Shown: piece after piece, positions 39,836-49,943 of the stretch
Layout: each line of letters starts with the position of its first letter
Numbering within the stretch: the first letter of the stretch is position 1
From: Marinifilum fragile JCM 15579
GTDB lineage: Bacteria; Bacteroidota; Bacteroidia; Bacteroidales; Marinifilaceae
NCBI RefSeq assembly: GCF_001310955.1
Contig: NZ_BAZX01000010.1
Span: 1 to 64,000 of the forward strand
DNA length: 64,000 nucleotides
Reading direction: 5' to 3'
Notes under the pieces: generated by a model
Told to the model about the DNA's origin: nothing
The model's database searches: none
The model's input: the letters and a program-made list of their open reading frames with translations, nothing else
Position numbers and translations under genes: made by a program

Positions 39836-40738
39836 ATGTTACCATTTAGACATTACCTTAGGAGCCCGAAGTTGATTTTTTTAGGAGTTATACATAGTAT
39901 TCCTCAAGTGTTCACAGATAGACTATATGTTTATATTGAGTATAGCTTAAAAATGGGTAAACTTTTAAACTTGCGAAATCCAAGATATTTTACAGAAAAG
40001 TTACAATGGTTAAAACTCTATGATAGAAGTCCAGAGTATTCGGTTATGGTTGATAAAATAGAGGTCAAAAAATATGTAGCGGAGGCTATTAGTGATAATT
40101 GTATTATCCCTACGATTGGTACATGGGATCATGCAGATGAAATTGATTTTGAACAGTTGCCTAAACAGTTTGTTCTTAAATGTAATCATACAGGAGGAGG
40201 GAATGTCTTTATTTGTAAGGATAAAACAAAGATTGATTTCGATCAACTCAGAGCTAAGCTAAATGCTCAACTTTCAACCAACACTTTTTTGAGAACTAGG
40301 GAGTGGCCATATAAAAATATAAAGAGAAGGATTTTATGTGAGAAGTATATGGAGGATGAAAGTGGTGAACTGAGAGATTATAAGTTTTATTGTTTTGATG
40401 GAAAAGTTAAATTGTTGTTGATAGCGAGTAATCGATTTACTACGCATAATTTCGATTATTATGATAGTGAATTTAATAAGTTGGATATAACAAGTACAGA
40501 GGGACCAAATTCTTTGATTAATCACAAGAGACCTGAAACTTTTAATGAAATGATAGAAACAGCAAAGAAATTATCAAAAGGTATCCCTCATGTAAGAGTT
40601 GATTTGTATGAAATACATGGTAAAATGTATTTTGGAGAATTAACGTTTTTTGATTCATCCGGGTATGATAATTTTGGATCTGACGAATGGAATTTGATTA
40701 TGGGAGATGAGCTTGAACTACCTAGTATTCGAAAATAA
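39836..40738 (+). CDS. TupA-like ATP-grasp protein, 300 aa
   Basis: Matches the TupA-like ATP-grasp family, named for a teichuronopeptide synthesis gene. The N-terminal NPRYFTEKLQWLKLYDRSPEY is the family hallmark, followed by ATP-binding FVLKCNHTGGGNVFICKDK and the metal-binding HVRVDLYEIHGKMYFGELTFFDS near the C-terminus. ATP-grasp enzymes ligate a carboxylate to an amine, so an amino acid might be attached to a uronic acid of the polymer. Start ATG at 39836, 3 nt after capA. Confidence 0.85.
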   Translation: MLPFRHYLRSPKLIFLGVIHSIPQVFTDRLYVYIEYSLKMGKLLNLRNPRYFTEKLQWLKLYDRSPEYSVMVDKIEVKKYVAEAISDNCIIPTIGTWDHADEIDFEQLPKQFVLKCNHTGGGNVFICKDKTKIDFDQLRAKLNAQLSTNTFLRTREWPYKNIKRRILCEKYMEDESGELRDYKFYCFDGKVKLLLIASNRFTTHNFDYYDSEFNKLDITSTEGPNSLINHKRPETFNEMIETAKKLSKGIPHVRVDLYEIHGKMYFGELTFFDSSGYDNFGSDEWNLIMGDELELPSIRK

Positions 40739-40747
40739 AAGAGAATA

Positions 40748-41938
40748 ATGAATAAGCAAACCTTTGGAAATATTATTCAGAGCTGTGTTTTATCCTTAGT
40801 TATTTTATATTATTTACAGGGGGTAATTTATCCTATTGGAAACATAGTTGCAAAGATCTCCTTTGCATTCTTGATATTGATATCAGGTATTTATGTTGTT
40901 AAGGTATTAGCTTTGAAAAATAAAGGTGTATTTGTTAAGTTGCTGATAACATTTATTTTTATTCAGAGCATGTATTTTTTGTTTTATAGGGCACCTGATT
41001 CGGGACTTATATTTCCAAGTTGTTATTATGAACAATTTAAACTTATATTAGGAGGCCTTATTCCTTTCTTTGTATATTATTATCTTGCTCTAAAGGGCAG
41101 ATTATCAGCGAATATTCTAAATTGGTTTTCTGTTTTTCTTTTTCTAGCACTATTAGGAAAGTACTTTTATGAATTACGTAGTATAATTGACATTAGTAAT
41201 GATTCAGAAAATGTAGTTAATAATGCTGCTTACTATTTCGTAAATCTCGCTCCACTGTTACTACTTATTGCACGAAAGAAACCTATAATATCTATAATAT
41301 GTGTTGTTATTAGTTTAGGTTTAGTTATTTCCGCTACGAAACGTGGAGCTTTGGTTTGTTACGTTATGTTTATGTGTATCTATTCATATTTTCTTTTTAA
41401 AAGGCAAAGAAAATTCTTGGATACTAGGCTAAAAAAAACTGTTGCATCTATTTTAGTATTAACATTAGTTGTGACGATTGGCTATTTTGGTTTTCAGGCG
41501 TTATCAGCAAATGAATATTTTTTACGAAGGTTGTCTGATGGTGTGTCAAATACAAGTGGGAGAGATAGTATTTTCGCTTCGATATTTGAGGCTTGGATGA
41601 ATGGTAATGTCATAGAAATACTATTCGGTCATGGTTTTGCTGCTTCCGTACAATTTGCAGGAAATTATGCGCATAATGATTGGCTGGAGTTATTAGCTAT
41701 GGGAGGATTAAGTATTGTTATGATTTATCTACTTATTTTTTTATCATTAGTTGGTTTAATTCGCTCAAAAAGTATGAACAAAGAAGATTCCATAGTGTTG
41801 TTTAGTGTGCTTTCTATGTGGGGGGCACAATCACTGTTTTCAATGGGATATTGTGATTTTAGTTGGAATATATATGCATTAGTATTGGGTGTTGTTATTG
41901 GAGGTATTGAACGAAGTAAAAGATTGAATTATGAATAG
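40748..41938 (+). CDS. Wzy-type O-antigen polymerase/ligase, 396 aa
   Basis: Hydrophobic protein with about ten to eleven membrane helices and a large external loop in the second half containing SNTSGRDSIFASIFEAW and FGHGFAASVQ...YAHNDWLELLAMGG. The latter, with the H-N-D/E-x-L-E pattern, is typical of Wzy_C / O-antigen ligase-polymerases. In this locus, which also has Wzx and Wzz types, polymerisation of repeat units is the most likely job. ATG start; 9 nt after the TupA-like gene and overlapping the next glycosyltransferase by 8 nt. Confidence 0.82.
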   Translation: MNKQTFGNIIQSCVLSLVILYYLQGVIYPIGNIVAKISFAFLILISGIYVVKVLALKNKGVFVKLLITFIFIQSMYFLFYRAPDSGLIFPSCYYEQFKLILGGLIPFFVYYYLALKGRLSANILNWFSVFLFLALLGKYFYELRSIIDISNDSENVVNNAAYYFVNLAPLLLLIARKKPIISIICVVISLGLVISATKRGALVCYVMFMCIYSYFLFKRQRKFLDTRLKKTVASILVLTLVVTIGYFGFQALSANEYFLRRLSDGVSNTSGRDSIFASIFEAWMNGNVIEILFGHGFAASVQFAGNYAHNDWLELLAMGGLSIVMIYLLIFLSLVGLIRSKSMNKEDSIVLFSVLSMWGAQSLFSMGYCDFSWNIYALVLGVVIGGIERSKRLNYE

Positions 41939-43088
41939 TGGAGATAATAATGATATTTGCTTTATTAGTGATGGTTACCCTTATAAAGGAGAAGCAGAAT
42001 TTACTTTTGTAGCCCAACTAGTGGAAGCCATTGCTGATACTAAAACGAAATGTATTGTCATTGCGCCACAAAGTATAACAAGAGTTTTTCTTTCGACGAA
42101 GAATAAACGTCCGACTATGTGGAAATATAAGACTGATCGAGGTAATGAAATAACTGTGTATCAGCCTTTGACTCTTACGTTCAGTAGGCTAAGGGTTTTT
42201 GGCGAATCAATTAGTTATTTATTTGCTCGGTTTAAGATAAATAAGATTTTAAATGGTTTAAGGAAAAAACCTAGTGTGATTTATGGCCATTTTTGGCAAA
42301 ATGCATATGCTGGTTTTCCATTTGCATATAAAAATAGGATTCCATTGTTCGTGGCTACAGGTGAATCTAAAATATGGATACAAAGCTTAACAAAGTTTAA
42401 AGATAAAGATAAGTTTGTGTCTTTTTTATCTGGAGTAATTGCTGTGTCAACTAAGAATAAAGAAGAAAGTATACAATTAGGTCTTTTAAAAGAGGATAAG
42501 TGCAAAATTCTACCTAACGGTATTGATAAAAACAAATTTTACAAGAAGGAACAAAAGCTTTGTAGGGAAAAATTAAACTTCCCTCAAGAAGTGTTCGTTG
42601 TATGTTTTGTCGGAGCTTTTATTGAACGAAAAGGTGTATTAAGAGTAAACGATGCTGTTAATTCTTTAAATGATAGCTCGATAAAATGTCTGCTTATAGG
42701 CAAAGGAGAGCAGGAACCTGAACAAACTAATTTATTGTTTAGTGGTTCTTTGCCTCATGATAAGTTGGTAGATTATTTGAATGCAAGTGATGTATTTGTT
42801 CTACCTACTTTAAATGAAGGTTGTTGTAATGCTATTGTAGAGGCAATGGCTTGTGGTTTACCCGTAATTTCTTCTGATAGGTCATTTAATCATGATATTT
42901 TGAACGATAGAAATGCAATTCTGGTTGAACCATCAGATATTGGAGAAATTGCTAATGCCATAGATAAACTAAAGAAGGATGCATCACTTCGCTCTATGCT
43001 ATCCAGAAATGCTTTGGAAACAGCAAAAGATTTATCTGTAGAGCATCGAGCAAAATTAATTGTGGAATTTATAAAAGAAAAACTTTAA
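41931..43088 (+). CDS. Glycosyltransferase family 4 protein, 385 aa
   Basis: GT-B fold retaining glycosyltransferase. The N-terminal half begins ICFISDGYPYKGEAEFTFVAQL; the C-terminal donor half has VVCFVGAFIERKGVLRVNDAV, LPTLNEGCCNAIVEAMACGLPVI (the EX7E donor motif) and a closing helix. Cytoplasmic or membrane-associated. Adds one sugar to the lipid-linked repeat; which one cannot be read. Overlaps the polymerase gene by 8 nt and lies 5 nt from the next gene. Confidence 0.85.
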   Translation: MNSGDNNDICFISDGYPYKGEAEFTFVAQLVEAIADTKTKCIVIAPQSITRVFLSTKNKRPTMWKYKTDRGNEITVYQPLTLTFSRLRVFGESISYLFARFKINKILNGLRKKPSVIYGHFWQNAYAGFPFAYKNRIPLFVATGESKIWIQSLTKFKDKDKFVSFLSGVIAVSTKNKEESIQLGLLKEDKCKILPNGIDKNKFYKKEQKLCREKLNFPQEVFVVCFVGAFIERKGVLRVNDAVNSLNDSSIKCLLIGKGEQEPEQTNLLFSGSLPHDKLVDYLNASDVFVLPTLNEGCCNAIVEAMACGLPVISSDRSFNHDILNDRNAILVEPSDIGEIANAIDKLKKDASLRSMLSRNALETAKDLSVEHRAKLIVEFIKEKL

Positions 43089-43093
43089 ATATT

Positions 43094-44296
43094 ATGAAAG
43101 CATGTTTTATGGGATTAGGCTATATTGGTCTTCCTACAGCTACAATTGCTGCGCACAATGGAATTGAAGTATTAGGTGTCGATGTTAATCCTACTGTTGT
43201 TGATACAATTAATAAAGGTAAAATACACATTGTAGAGCCTGGTTTAGAGAAAATGGTAAAAAGTGTTGTTGAAAGTGGGAAACTTCGTGCAGCTCTTGCT
43301 CCTGAAGAAAGCGATGCTTACTTTATTGTTGTACCAACACCATTTAAAGGTGATCATGAGCCCGATATAACATTTGTGGAATCGGCAACGCGAGCCATCA
43401 TTCCTTTGCTAAAAAAAGGTGATTTATATGTAATTGAATCTACGTCTCCAGTTCATACTACAGATAAAATGGCAGAATTAATTTATTCGGAGAGACCTGA
43501 ATTAATAGGTAATCTGCATATTGCATACTGTCCGGAAAGAGTTCTTCCCGGTAATGTGATTTATGAATTGGTAAATAACGATAGAGTTATTGGAGGTGTT
43601 GATGACGCATCAACTAAAGCAGCAATAGACTTTTATCGAACATTTGTAATTGGTGAATTACATGCGACCAATGCACGTACTGCAGAGATGTGTAAATTGA
43701 CCGAGAATTCATCTCGCGACGTTCAGATTGCATTTGCAAATGAGTTATCATTAATTTGTGACAAAGCTGATATCAACGTTTGGGAATTAATTGAATTAGC
43801 AAATAAGCATCCTCGTGTAAATATCTTACAACCTGGTTGTGGTGTAGGTGGACACTGTATTGCAGTTGATCCTTGGTTTATTGTTTCTGAATATCCAGCA
43901 GAGTCAAATATAATTGAACAGGCAAGAAAAATTAACAATTATAAGGCCTTCTGGTGTGCTGAGAAAGTGCATAATGCAATGCTAGAGTTCCAACTTAAAA
44001 ATGGACGTGAGGCAAAAGTGGCATTAATGGGCTTAGCTTTTAAACCAGATATTGATGATTTAAGAGAATCTCCTGCTAAGTATATTGCCCAAAAAGTAAT
44101 GCAACGAGCTAATAATGCGGAAATGATGGTTGTTGAGCCTAATGTAAAAGAACACAATGTTTTTAAGTTAACCAACTACAAGGAAGCATTTAAGTCTGCT
44201 GATATTGTTGCCTTTTTGGTGGCTCATAAAGAGTTTAAAGGCCTTGTGAATGGTGAAGATAAGGTGATTCTAGATTTCTGTGGTGTTAATAAATAG
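43094..44296 (+). CDS. wecC: UDP-N-acetyl-D-mannosamine dehydrogenase
   Basis: Oxidises UDP-ManNAc to UDP-ManNAcA with two NAD. NAD motif GLGYIGLPTATIAA (residues 7-20), catalytic Cys255 in GCGVGGHCIAVDPW, and GLAFKPDIDDLRESPA in the C-terminal domain. At 400 aa it agrees with the WecC/CapL group. Directly precedes wecB, which makes its substrate. Confidence 0.9.
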   Translation: MKACFMGLGYIGLPTATIAAHNGIEVLGVDVNPTVVDTINKGKIHIVEPGLEKMVKSVVESGKLRAALAPEESDAYFIVVPTPFKGDHEPDITFVESATRAIIPLLKKGDLYVIESTSPVHTTDKMAELIYSERPELIGNLHIAYCPERVLPGNVIYELVNNDRVIGGVDDASTKAAIDFYRTFVIGELHATNARTAEMCKLTENSSRDVQIAFANELSLICDKADINVWELIELANKHPRVNILQPGCGVGGHCIAVDPWFIVSEYPAESNIIEQARKINNYKAFWCAEKVHNAMLEFQLKNGREAKVALMGLAFKPDIDDLRESPAKYIAQKVMQRANNAEMMVVEPNVKEHNVFKLTNYKEAFKSADIVAFLVAHKEFKGLVNGEDKVILDFCGVNK

Positions 44297-44357
44297 TAAA
44301 TGAACATATAGGACTGTGGTTTAGTTTTTATCCGTGGTTCTTACGTCCTAAATAGAT

Positions 44358-45593
44358 ATGAAAAAGGTAATGTTGGTTTTTGGAACTCGCCCGGAGGCAA
44401 TTAAGATGGCTCCATTAGTGAAAGAGTTTCAAAAGAATAATGAGCAGTTTGAAACTATTGTTTGTGTAACTGCTCAACATAGAGAGATGTTAGATCAAGT
44501 ATTGGATTTGTTTGAAATTGTTCCAGATTATGATCTTAATTTAATGAAACAGGGACAAGATCTGTATGATGTAACTTCACGTGTATTGTTGGGAATGCGA
44601 GATGTTTTGACTAAAGCAAAACCTGATTTAATTTTGGTACACGGCGATACTACGACTTCAACATCAGCAGCGTTAGCAGCTTTTTATCAACAAATACCTG
44701 TAGGTCATGTTGAAGCTGGATTAAGAACTCATAACTTGTATTCACCATGGCCTGAAGAAGCCAATCGTCAATTAACAGGACGTCTTGCTACTTATCACTT
44801 TGCTCCTACGGAAACAAGTAAAAAGAATTTGTTGAAAGAAGGAGTTTCAGAAAATCGAATTTTTGTAACGGGAAATTCGGTAATAGATGCTCTTTACAAA
44901 GTTTTAGATCAGATCAAGGAGCGTTCAGACTTAAAAGTACAGGTAGAATCAAAGTTATTGGCTAGTGGTTTGAAACAAGAAATAGTAGACCACTATATGG
45001 TGAGAGAGTCGTCTTTAGTCGGTGATAATGCCATAAATTATGACTATTCTTCAGAAAATGGATCAAGCCGAAAACTTATTCTTATAACTGGGCATCGTCG
45101 TGAAAATTTTGGTGAAGGTTTTTTAAATATCTGCAATGCAATTAAGGATTTGGCAGGAAATTATCCAGATGTAGATTTTATTTATCCAATGCACTTGAAT
45201 CCAAATGTGCGAAAACCAATCTTTGAAGTGTTTGGTTCAAAAGATAATGAACAATTAAATGCTGGTAATGTCCATTTTATCGAACCGCTGGAATATTTAC
45301 CATTTGTTTATTTAATGTCACAATCCTGTTTGGTTTTAACTGATTCAGGAGGAATTCAGGAGGAGGCTCCAGGATTAGGTAAACCTGTATTGGTTATGCG
45401 TGATACTACTGAACGTCCTGAAGCTGTTCAGGCTGGTACTGTTAAGTTAGTTGGAACTGATAGAAGAGAAATCGTAGAACATGTTTCTTTATTACTTGAC
45501 AATGAAAAATATTACGAGTCTATGGCAAAAGCAAACAATCCATATGGTGACGGGTTGGCATGTGAGAGAATTGTTGCTCAGTTAAAGAAATAG
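44358..45593 (+). CDS. wecB: UDP-N-acetylglucosamine 2-epimerase (non-hydrolysing)
   Basis: Interconverts UDP-GlcNAc and UDP-ManNAc. Family marks: [15 protein letters not shown] at the N-terminus, [49 protein letters not shown] and [23 protein letters not shown]. 411 aa, about 30 residues longer than the E. coli protein because of an insertion near residues 195-235, which is likely surface exposed. Pairs with wecC to supply UDP-ManNAcA. Confidence 0.93.
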   Translation: MKKVMLVFGTRPEAIKMAPLVKEFQKNNEQFETIVCVTAQHREMLDQVLDLFEIVPDYDLNLMKQGQDLYDVTSRVLLGMRDVLTKAKPDLILVHGDTTTSTSAALAAFYQQIPVGHVEAGLRTHNLYSPWPEEANRQLTGRLATYHFAPTETSKKNLLKEGVSENRIFVTGNSVIDALYKVLDQIKERSDLKVQVESKLLASGLKQEIVDHYMVRESSLVGDNAINYDYSSENGSSRKLILITGHRRENFGEGFLNICNAIKDLAGNYPDVDFIYPMHLNPNVRKPIFEVFGSKDNEQLNAGNVHFIEPLEYLPFVYLMSQSCLVLTDSGGIQEEAPGLGKPVLVMRDTTERPEAVQAGTVKLVGTDRREIVEHVSLLLDNEKYYESMAKANNPYGDGLACERIVAQLKK

Positions 45594-45598
45594 AAAAT

Positions 45599-46694
45599 AT
45601 GAAAGTTATTTTTTTGTTGAACTCTTGTACTCAACCACGCTGTCATAAAAGAATTAGAACAATAAAAAAAATGACATGTGAAACGGAAGTATATTCGTTT
45701 GATAGAAGTTGGTATTCCATAAACAAACCAAAGGACATTGAAATGGAAATTCTTGATGGCCTTGAGCATGGTTCATATTTAAAAAGACTGATTAAATATA
45801 TTAAAACACTACGTCCAATAATTAAGAGAAATAAAGAAAGTGTTTTCTATGTATTTGGTACTGATTTAGCTTTAGTTTTGTTTTTATTTGGTCGTAAGTT
45901 TATTTATGAGGAAAGTGATTTAATGTATCTCAACTATCCTAAAGTACTTATAAAAATATTTAAAGTATTAGATAGGTTTTTGCAAAATAGATCAGAGATA
46001 ACATTCCTAACATCCGAAGGGTTTAGGCAATATTTATATGATAATGCATCGCCCAATAATGTATTCATTCTTCCCAATAAGTTAGACCCATATTTTTTAT
46101 CTATAGATCGACCTGAAATTAAATTATTTGAAAATGTAAATCAATTAAGATTTGCTTTCGTAGGACTTTTAAGATATCCAGAAATGTTATCAAATTTTAT
46201 TGAAACATTAATGGATGAAAAACCTAGTTGGGAATTTCATATTTGGGGAGATGGTCCTAAAGAAATGGTGAAACTTTGTAAAAAAACATTGTGATTATTA
46301 CAAGAATGTATACTATCACGGAGCATTTAGAAACCCAATTGATTTAAATCAGATATATAAAGAGTTTGATGTAAATTTTGTATGCTATGATACAACCGGG
46401 GTAAATGAGAGAATTGCAGAACCAAATAAACTATATGAGTCTATATATTATCATAAGCCAATAATGGTTAGTAGCAATACATATTTATCAAATGTTGTTA
46501 CTCAAAAAGAGATAGGTTATGCAATAGATTGTAAGAATAAGGAGGAGATAAGGAGATTTTTGCGTGAACTTGATCATACATCTTTGAATAGAAAAATTGA
46601 AAAATGTGCATCGTTCAAAGAGGAAATGTTGATTGATAATGGTGAGAAAGTAACTTCAATACTAAGTGATTTTTATGAAGAAAAAGGTTATTAG
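45599..46694 (+). CDS. Glycosyltransferase (GT4-like), frameshifted
   Basis: GT-B type glycosyltransferase of a less common sort. N-terminal MKVIFLLNSCTQPRCHKRI; the C-terminal half has LRFAFVGLLRYPEML, WEFHIWGDGPKEM, then, in another frame, NVYYHGAFRNPIDLNQIYKEFDVNFVCYD and ERIAEPNKLYESIYYHKPIMVSS. The break is at a seven-A run (46276-46283): removing one A gives LCKKHCDYYKNVYYHG. Corrected length is 364 aa. Homopolymer read error is likely. The start is 5 nt after the wecB stop and the end overlaps the next gene by about 20 nt. Sugar specificity unknown. Confidence 0.78.
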
Positions 46695-47793
46695 AGTATC
46701 CGCAGTACCAGAATCCTTATATACTTTATTGGATGGTCAACTAAAATTTTTATCAAAATATTACGAAGTAATTGCACTATCATCAAAAAGTAAGTTGTTA
46801 GAAGATTTAGCAAAGAAGGAGGATATTAAAAGAACAATAGGAATTAACATTGAGAGAAGAATTTCTCTTTTTAAAGATATCCAATCACTTATAAAATTAA
46901 TTTTAGTCTTTCGTAAAGAAAAACCTGCAATGGTTCATTCTATTACTCCCAAGGCAGGACTTCTTTCGATGTTAGCGGCTAAGTTTTCAAATGTTCCTGT
47001 TAGAGTTCATACTTTTACTGGGTTAGTATTTCCAACTTCGACAGGTTTGAAAAGGAAAATTTTAATTTTGACAGATAAATTAACCTGTTGGGCAGCTACT
47101 GATATAATTCCGGAAGGAGAAGGAGTAATGAATGATTTGGAGAAATTTAAAATTACTTCTAAACCATTAAAAATTATTGCAAATGGAAATGTTAATGGTA
47201 TTAACACTTCGTACTTTAAAATTAGGGATGAAAGGAAAGTAACAAATAATAGATTTACTTTCTGTTTTATAGGAAGATTAGTTGGGGATAAAGGTATAAA
47301 TGAATTAGTAACTGCTTTTGTAAATCTGTATAAACTTCGTCCGAATATCGAATTAGTATTGGTTGGTCCTTTTGAGAAGGAACTCGATCCAATACATCCA
47401 GAGGTGGAGCATTTAATTTTTAATCATCCGGCAATAAAGTTTAAAGGATTTCAGAAGGATGTACGCCCCTTTTTAGCTAATGCAGATGTGTTTGTTTTTC
47501 CGAGTTATAGAGAAGGATTCCCAAATGTAGTGTTACAAGCGGGAGCAATGGGGTTACCATCAATTGTAACCGATATCAATGGTAGCAATGAAATCATTTC
47601 AGATGGTGTTAATGGCAAAATAATCCCGTCAAAAGATGCAGATGCTTTATTGCATATGATGAGACACTTTGTGGATCATCCTTTGGAGGTTGAACAAATG
47701 GCTAGTGATGCCCGTGATTTAATAGTTAAGCGCTATGAGCAACATATTGTATGGGAGGCTTTACTTGCTGAGTATCAAAAGTTATTAAATTGA
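46675..47793 (+). CDS. Glycosyltransferase family 4 protein (PglA-like), 372 aa
   Basis: GT4 enzyme with the WcaI/PglA-like N-terminus [22 protein letters not shown] and the conserved [18 protein letters not shown] and VRVHTFTGL blocks. The donor half has [20 protein letters not shown] and [23 protein letters not shown] (EX7E motif). Proteins of this type often add the second sugar onto a PglC-primed lipid, and the PglC-like gene is next, 4 nt downstream. Start chosen at the ATG at 46675; an upstream GTG at 46666 is possible. Confidence 0.87.
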   Translation: MKKKVIRVSAVPESLYTLLDGQLKFLSKYYEVIALSSKSKLLEDLAKKEDIKRTIGINIERRISLFKDIQSLIKLILVFRKEKPAMVHSITPKAGLLSMLAAKFSNVPVRVHTFTGLVFPTSTGLKRKILILTDKLTCWAATDIIPEGEGVMNDLEKFKITSKPLKIIANGNVNGINTSYFKIRDERKVTNNRFTFCFIGRLVGDKGINELVTAFVNLYKLRPNIELVLVGPFEKELDPIHPEVEHLIFNHPAIKFKGFQKDVRPFLANADVFVFPSYREGFPNVVLQAGAMGLPSIVTDINGSNEIISDGVNGKIIPSKDADALLHMMRHFVDHPLEVEQMASDARDLIVKRYEQHIVWEALLAEYQKLLN

Positions 47794-47797
47794 TTCT

Positions 47798-48406
47798 ATG
47801 TATCAGAGATATTTTAAAAGAGTTATTGACTTTTCATTTGCATTGATTGTATTGCTTTTGGTGATGCCTATCCTTATTGTTGTTACTATTTGGTTGTACT
47901 TCGCAAATCATGGATCTGGAGTTTTCTTTTTTCAGAAAAGACCAGGGAAAGATGAGAAAATTTTTAAGATAATTAAGTACAAAACGATGACGGATGAAAA
48001 AGGTTCGGATGGTAAGTTGTTACCAGATAATTATCGTTTAACAAAGGTCGGAAAGTTTGTTCGTTCTACTTCCATAGACGAATTGCCTCAATTAATAAAC
48101 GTTTTAAAGGGAGATATGTCTTTAATAGGGCCCAGACCACTTTTACCACAATATATACCACTATATAATGCTCAACAACGCAAAAGACATAATGTAAGAC
48201 CTGGAATAACTGGTTGGGCACAAGTTAATGGTAGAAATGCCATATCATGGAATGATAAATTTATTTATGACGTATGGTATGTGGATAACATTACTTTTAT
48301 ACTTGATATTAAAATTATATTTTTAACAGCCCAAAAAGTTTTCTTACGTAGCAATATTAACAAAGCAGGAGAAGCTACAACTGAAGCATTTAAAGGAAAT
48401 AATTAA
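47798..48406 (+). CDS. PglC-type initiating sugar-1-phosphate transferase, 202 aa
   Basis: Monotopic phosphoglycosyltransferase that transfers a sugar-phosphate from UDP-sugar to undecaprenyl phosphate. Single N-terminal re-entrant helix (about residues 12-34), then [21 protein letters not shown], the catalytic region [26 protein letters not shown] (Asp-Glu dyad) and [14 protein letters not shown]. At 202 aa it is the minimal PglC form, which acts on UDP-diNAcBac-like donors, rather than the long WbaP type. This fits the PglD/PglE homologues in the locus. Confidence 0.9.
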   Translation: MYQRYFKRVIDFSFALIVLLLVMPILIVVTIWLYFANHGSGVFFFQKRPGKDEKIFKIIKYKTMTDEKGSDGKLLPDNYRLTKVGKFVRSTSIDELPQLINVLKGDMSLIGPRPLLPQYIPLYNAQQRKRHNVRPGITGWAQVNGRNAISWNDKFIYDVWYVDNITFILDIKIIFLTAQKVFLRSNINKAGEATTEAFKGNN

Positions 48407-48416
48407 ATAGAAGAAA

Positions 48417-49943
48417 ATGAGATACAATATTAGTTCATATTTTGAAGAAACAGTTGAAAAATTTCCGAATAAAATTGCGATTATTGACGGAGATAAAGAG
48501 ATTAATTTTAAAGATTTAGAGCAAAACTCAAAGAAGTTAGCATATAGAATAATCAAATCTGAAATAATTAATAGTCCAATTGCAGTCTATCTTCCTAAGA
48601 GTATAGAAAGTATTTATTCTAACATTGGTATTACATATAGTGGTAACACATACATGAATCTCGACATCAAATCGCCTGTTGAGAGAGTTAAGAATATTTT
48701 TGCCAGAATCCAACCTCGAGTTGTTATTTCTAACTCAGCTTTGATTAAAAAAATTAACGATGTATTACCAGAAGGAATTCTTATTATCAACTTAGATGAT
48801 TTTAATTTTGATGAAGGCTATGATCAAAAAGTAATATCGGAGAGACTTTATAGAATTATAGATGCAGATCCTCTATGTATTATAAATACTTCAGGTTCAA
48901 CTGGAACGCCGAAGGGAGTAGTTTTAAATCACAAAAGCTTTATTGATTTTACAGAATGGTCTTTAAGTGCCTTTGAGTTTTCAGATAATGAAATAATAGG
49001 ATCGCTTTCTCCGCTGGTATTTGATATATATAGTTTTGAGCTTTGTTTACTTATGGCTAAAGGGGCTACTATGGTTTTAATTCCTGATAGTCTTGCTGCA
49101 TTTCCTGTGAAAATTTTGGAGTTGATGCAATTGCATAAGGTTTCATTCATTTTTTGGGTTCCAACTATAATGGTGAATATCGCAAATATGGACTTGTTGA
49201 GAACTGATTATCTTAAGGATTTAAGGTTGGTATGGTTTGCAGGGGAGGTATTTCCTACTCAACAATTTAATTATTGGCGTAAAAATTTGCCTAAAGTCTT
49301 ATTTGCTAACTTATATGGTCCAATAGAGATTACATTAGACTGTACCTATTATATTGTTGAAAGGGAGATTGAGGACAATGAACCTATTCCAATAGGATAT
49401 GCTTGTAAAAATACTGATATCTTGATATTAAATGATCAAGATAAATTAGTGAATGGAAATGAGGAAGGAGAATTATGTGTGAGAGGAACCTCCTTGGCTA
49501 TGGGATATTATAACAATCCTGAAAAAACAGCACAAGCTTTTGTTCAGAATCCATTGAATAATTCATATCCGGAGATCATGTATCGTACAGGTGATATTGT
49601 CTCAGTTAATGAGAGGGGAGAAATTGTTTTTAAAGGTCGAAAGGATAGTTTAATAAAGCACCTAGGCTACAGAATTGAATTGGGAGAAATTGAGCATGTT
49701 GTAGTTAATACATTGAAGATAGTTAAAAATGCTTGTGTTGTATATAATTTCCCACTAAAAGAAATTACTCTTATATATGAGGCTGATAGCGAAATGCCTG
49801 TTAAAGAATTTAGAAATCTAATTTCAAAAAAACTTCCTAAATATATGGTTCCGACGGTATTTAAGCAAAAAGCTATCTTACCAAGAAATACTAACGGAAA
49901 AATTGATAGATTAGCTTTAAGTAATGAGGTGAATTGTATATGA
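48417..49943 (+). CDS. AMP-forming adenylation enzyme (NRPS A-domain/DltA-like), 508 aa
   Basis: Acyl-adenylate-forming enzyme. ATP loop TSGSTGTPKG at residues 158-167; FD at 202-203 in LVFDIYSFEL corresponds to the A4 motif whose Asp binds the alpha-amino group in amino-acid-activating members; YRTGDIV, GRKDSLIKHLGYRIELGEIE and the C-terminal catalytic lysine in NTNGKIDR are present. It is a stand-alone domain with no fused carrier, so it should load a separate ACP, two of which follow. The substrate may be an amino or small hydroxy/keto acid. Overlaps the next gene by 4 nt (ATGA), so translation is coupled. Confidence 0.85.
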   Translation: MRYNISSYFEETVEKFPNKIAIIDGDKEINFKDLEQNSKKLAYRIIKSEIINSPIAVYLPKSIESIYSNIGITYSGNTYMNLDIKSPVERVKNIFARIQPRVVISNSALIKKINDVLPEGILIINLDDFNFDEGYDQKVISERLYRIIDADPLCIINTSGSTGTPKGVVLNHKSFIDFTEWSLSAFEFSDNEIIGSLSPLVFDIYSFELCLLMAKGATMVLIPDSLAAFPVKILELMQLHKVSFIFWVPTIMVNIANMDLLRTDYLKDLRLVWFAGEVFPTQQFNYWRKNLPKVLFANLYGPIEITLDCTYYIVEREIEDNEPIPIGYACKNTDILILNDQDKLVNGNEEGELCVRGTSLAMGYYNNPEKTAQAFVQNPLNNSYPEIMYRTGDIVSVNERGEIVFKGRKDSLIKHLGYRIELGEIEHVVVNTLKIVKNACVVYNFPLKEITLIYEADSEMPVKEFRNLISKKLPKYMVPTVFKQKAILPRNTNGKIDRLALSNEVNCI

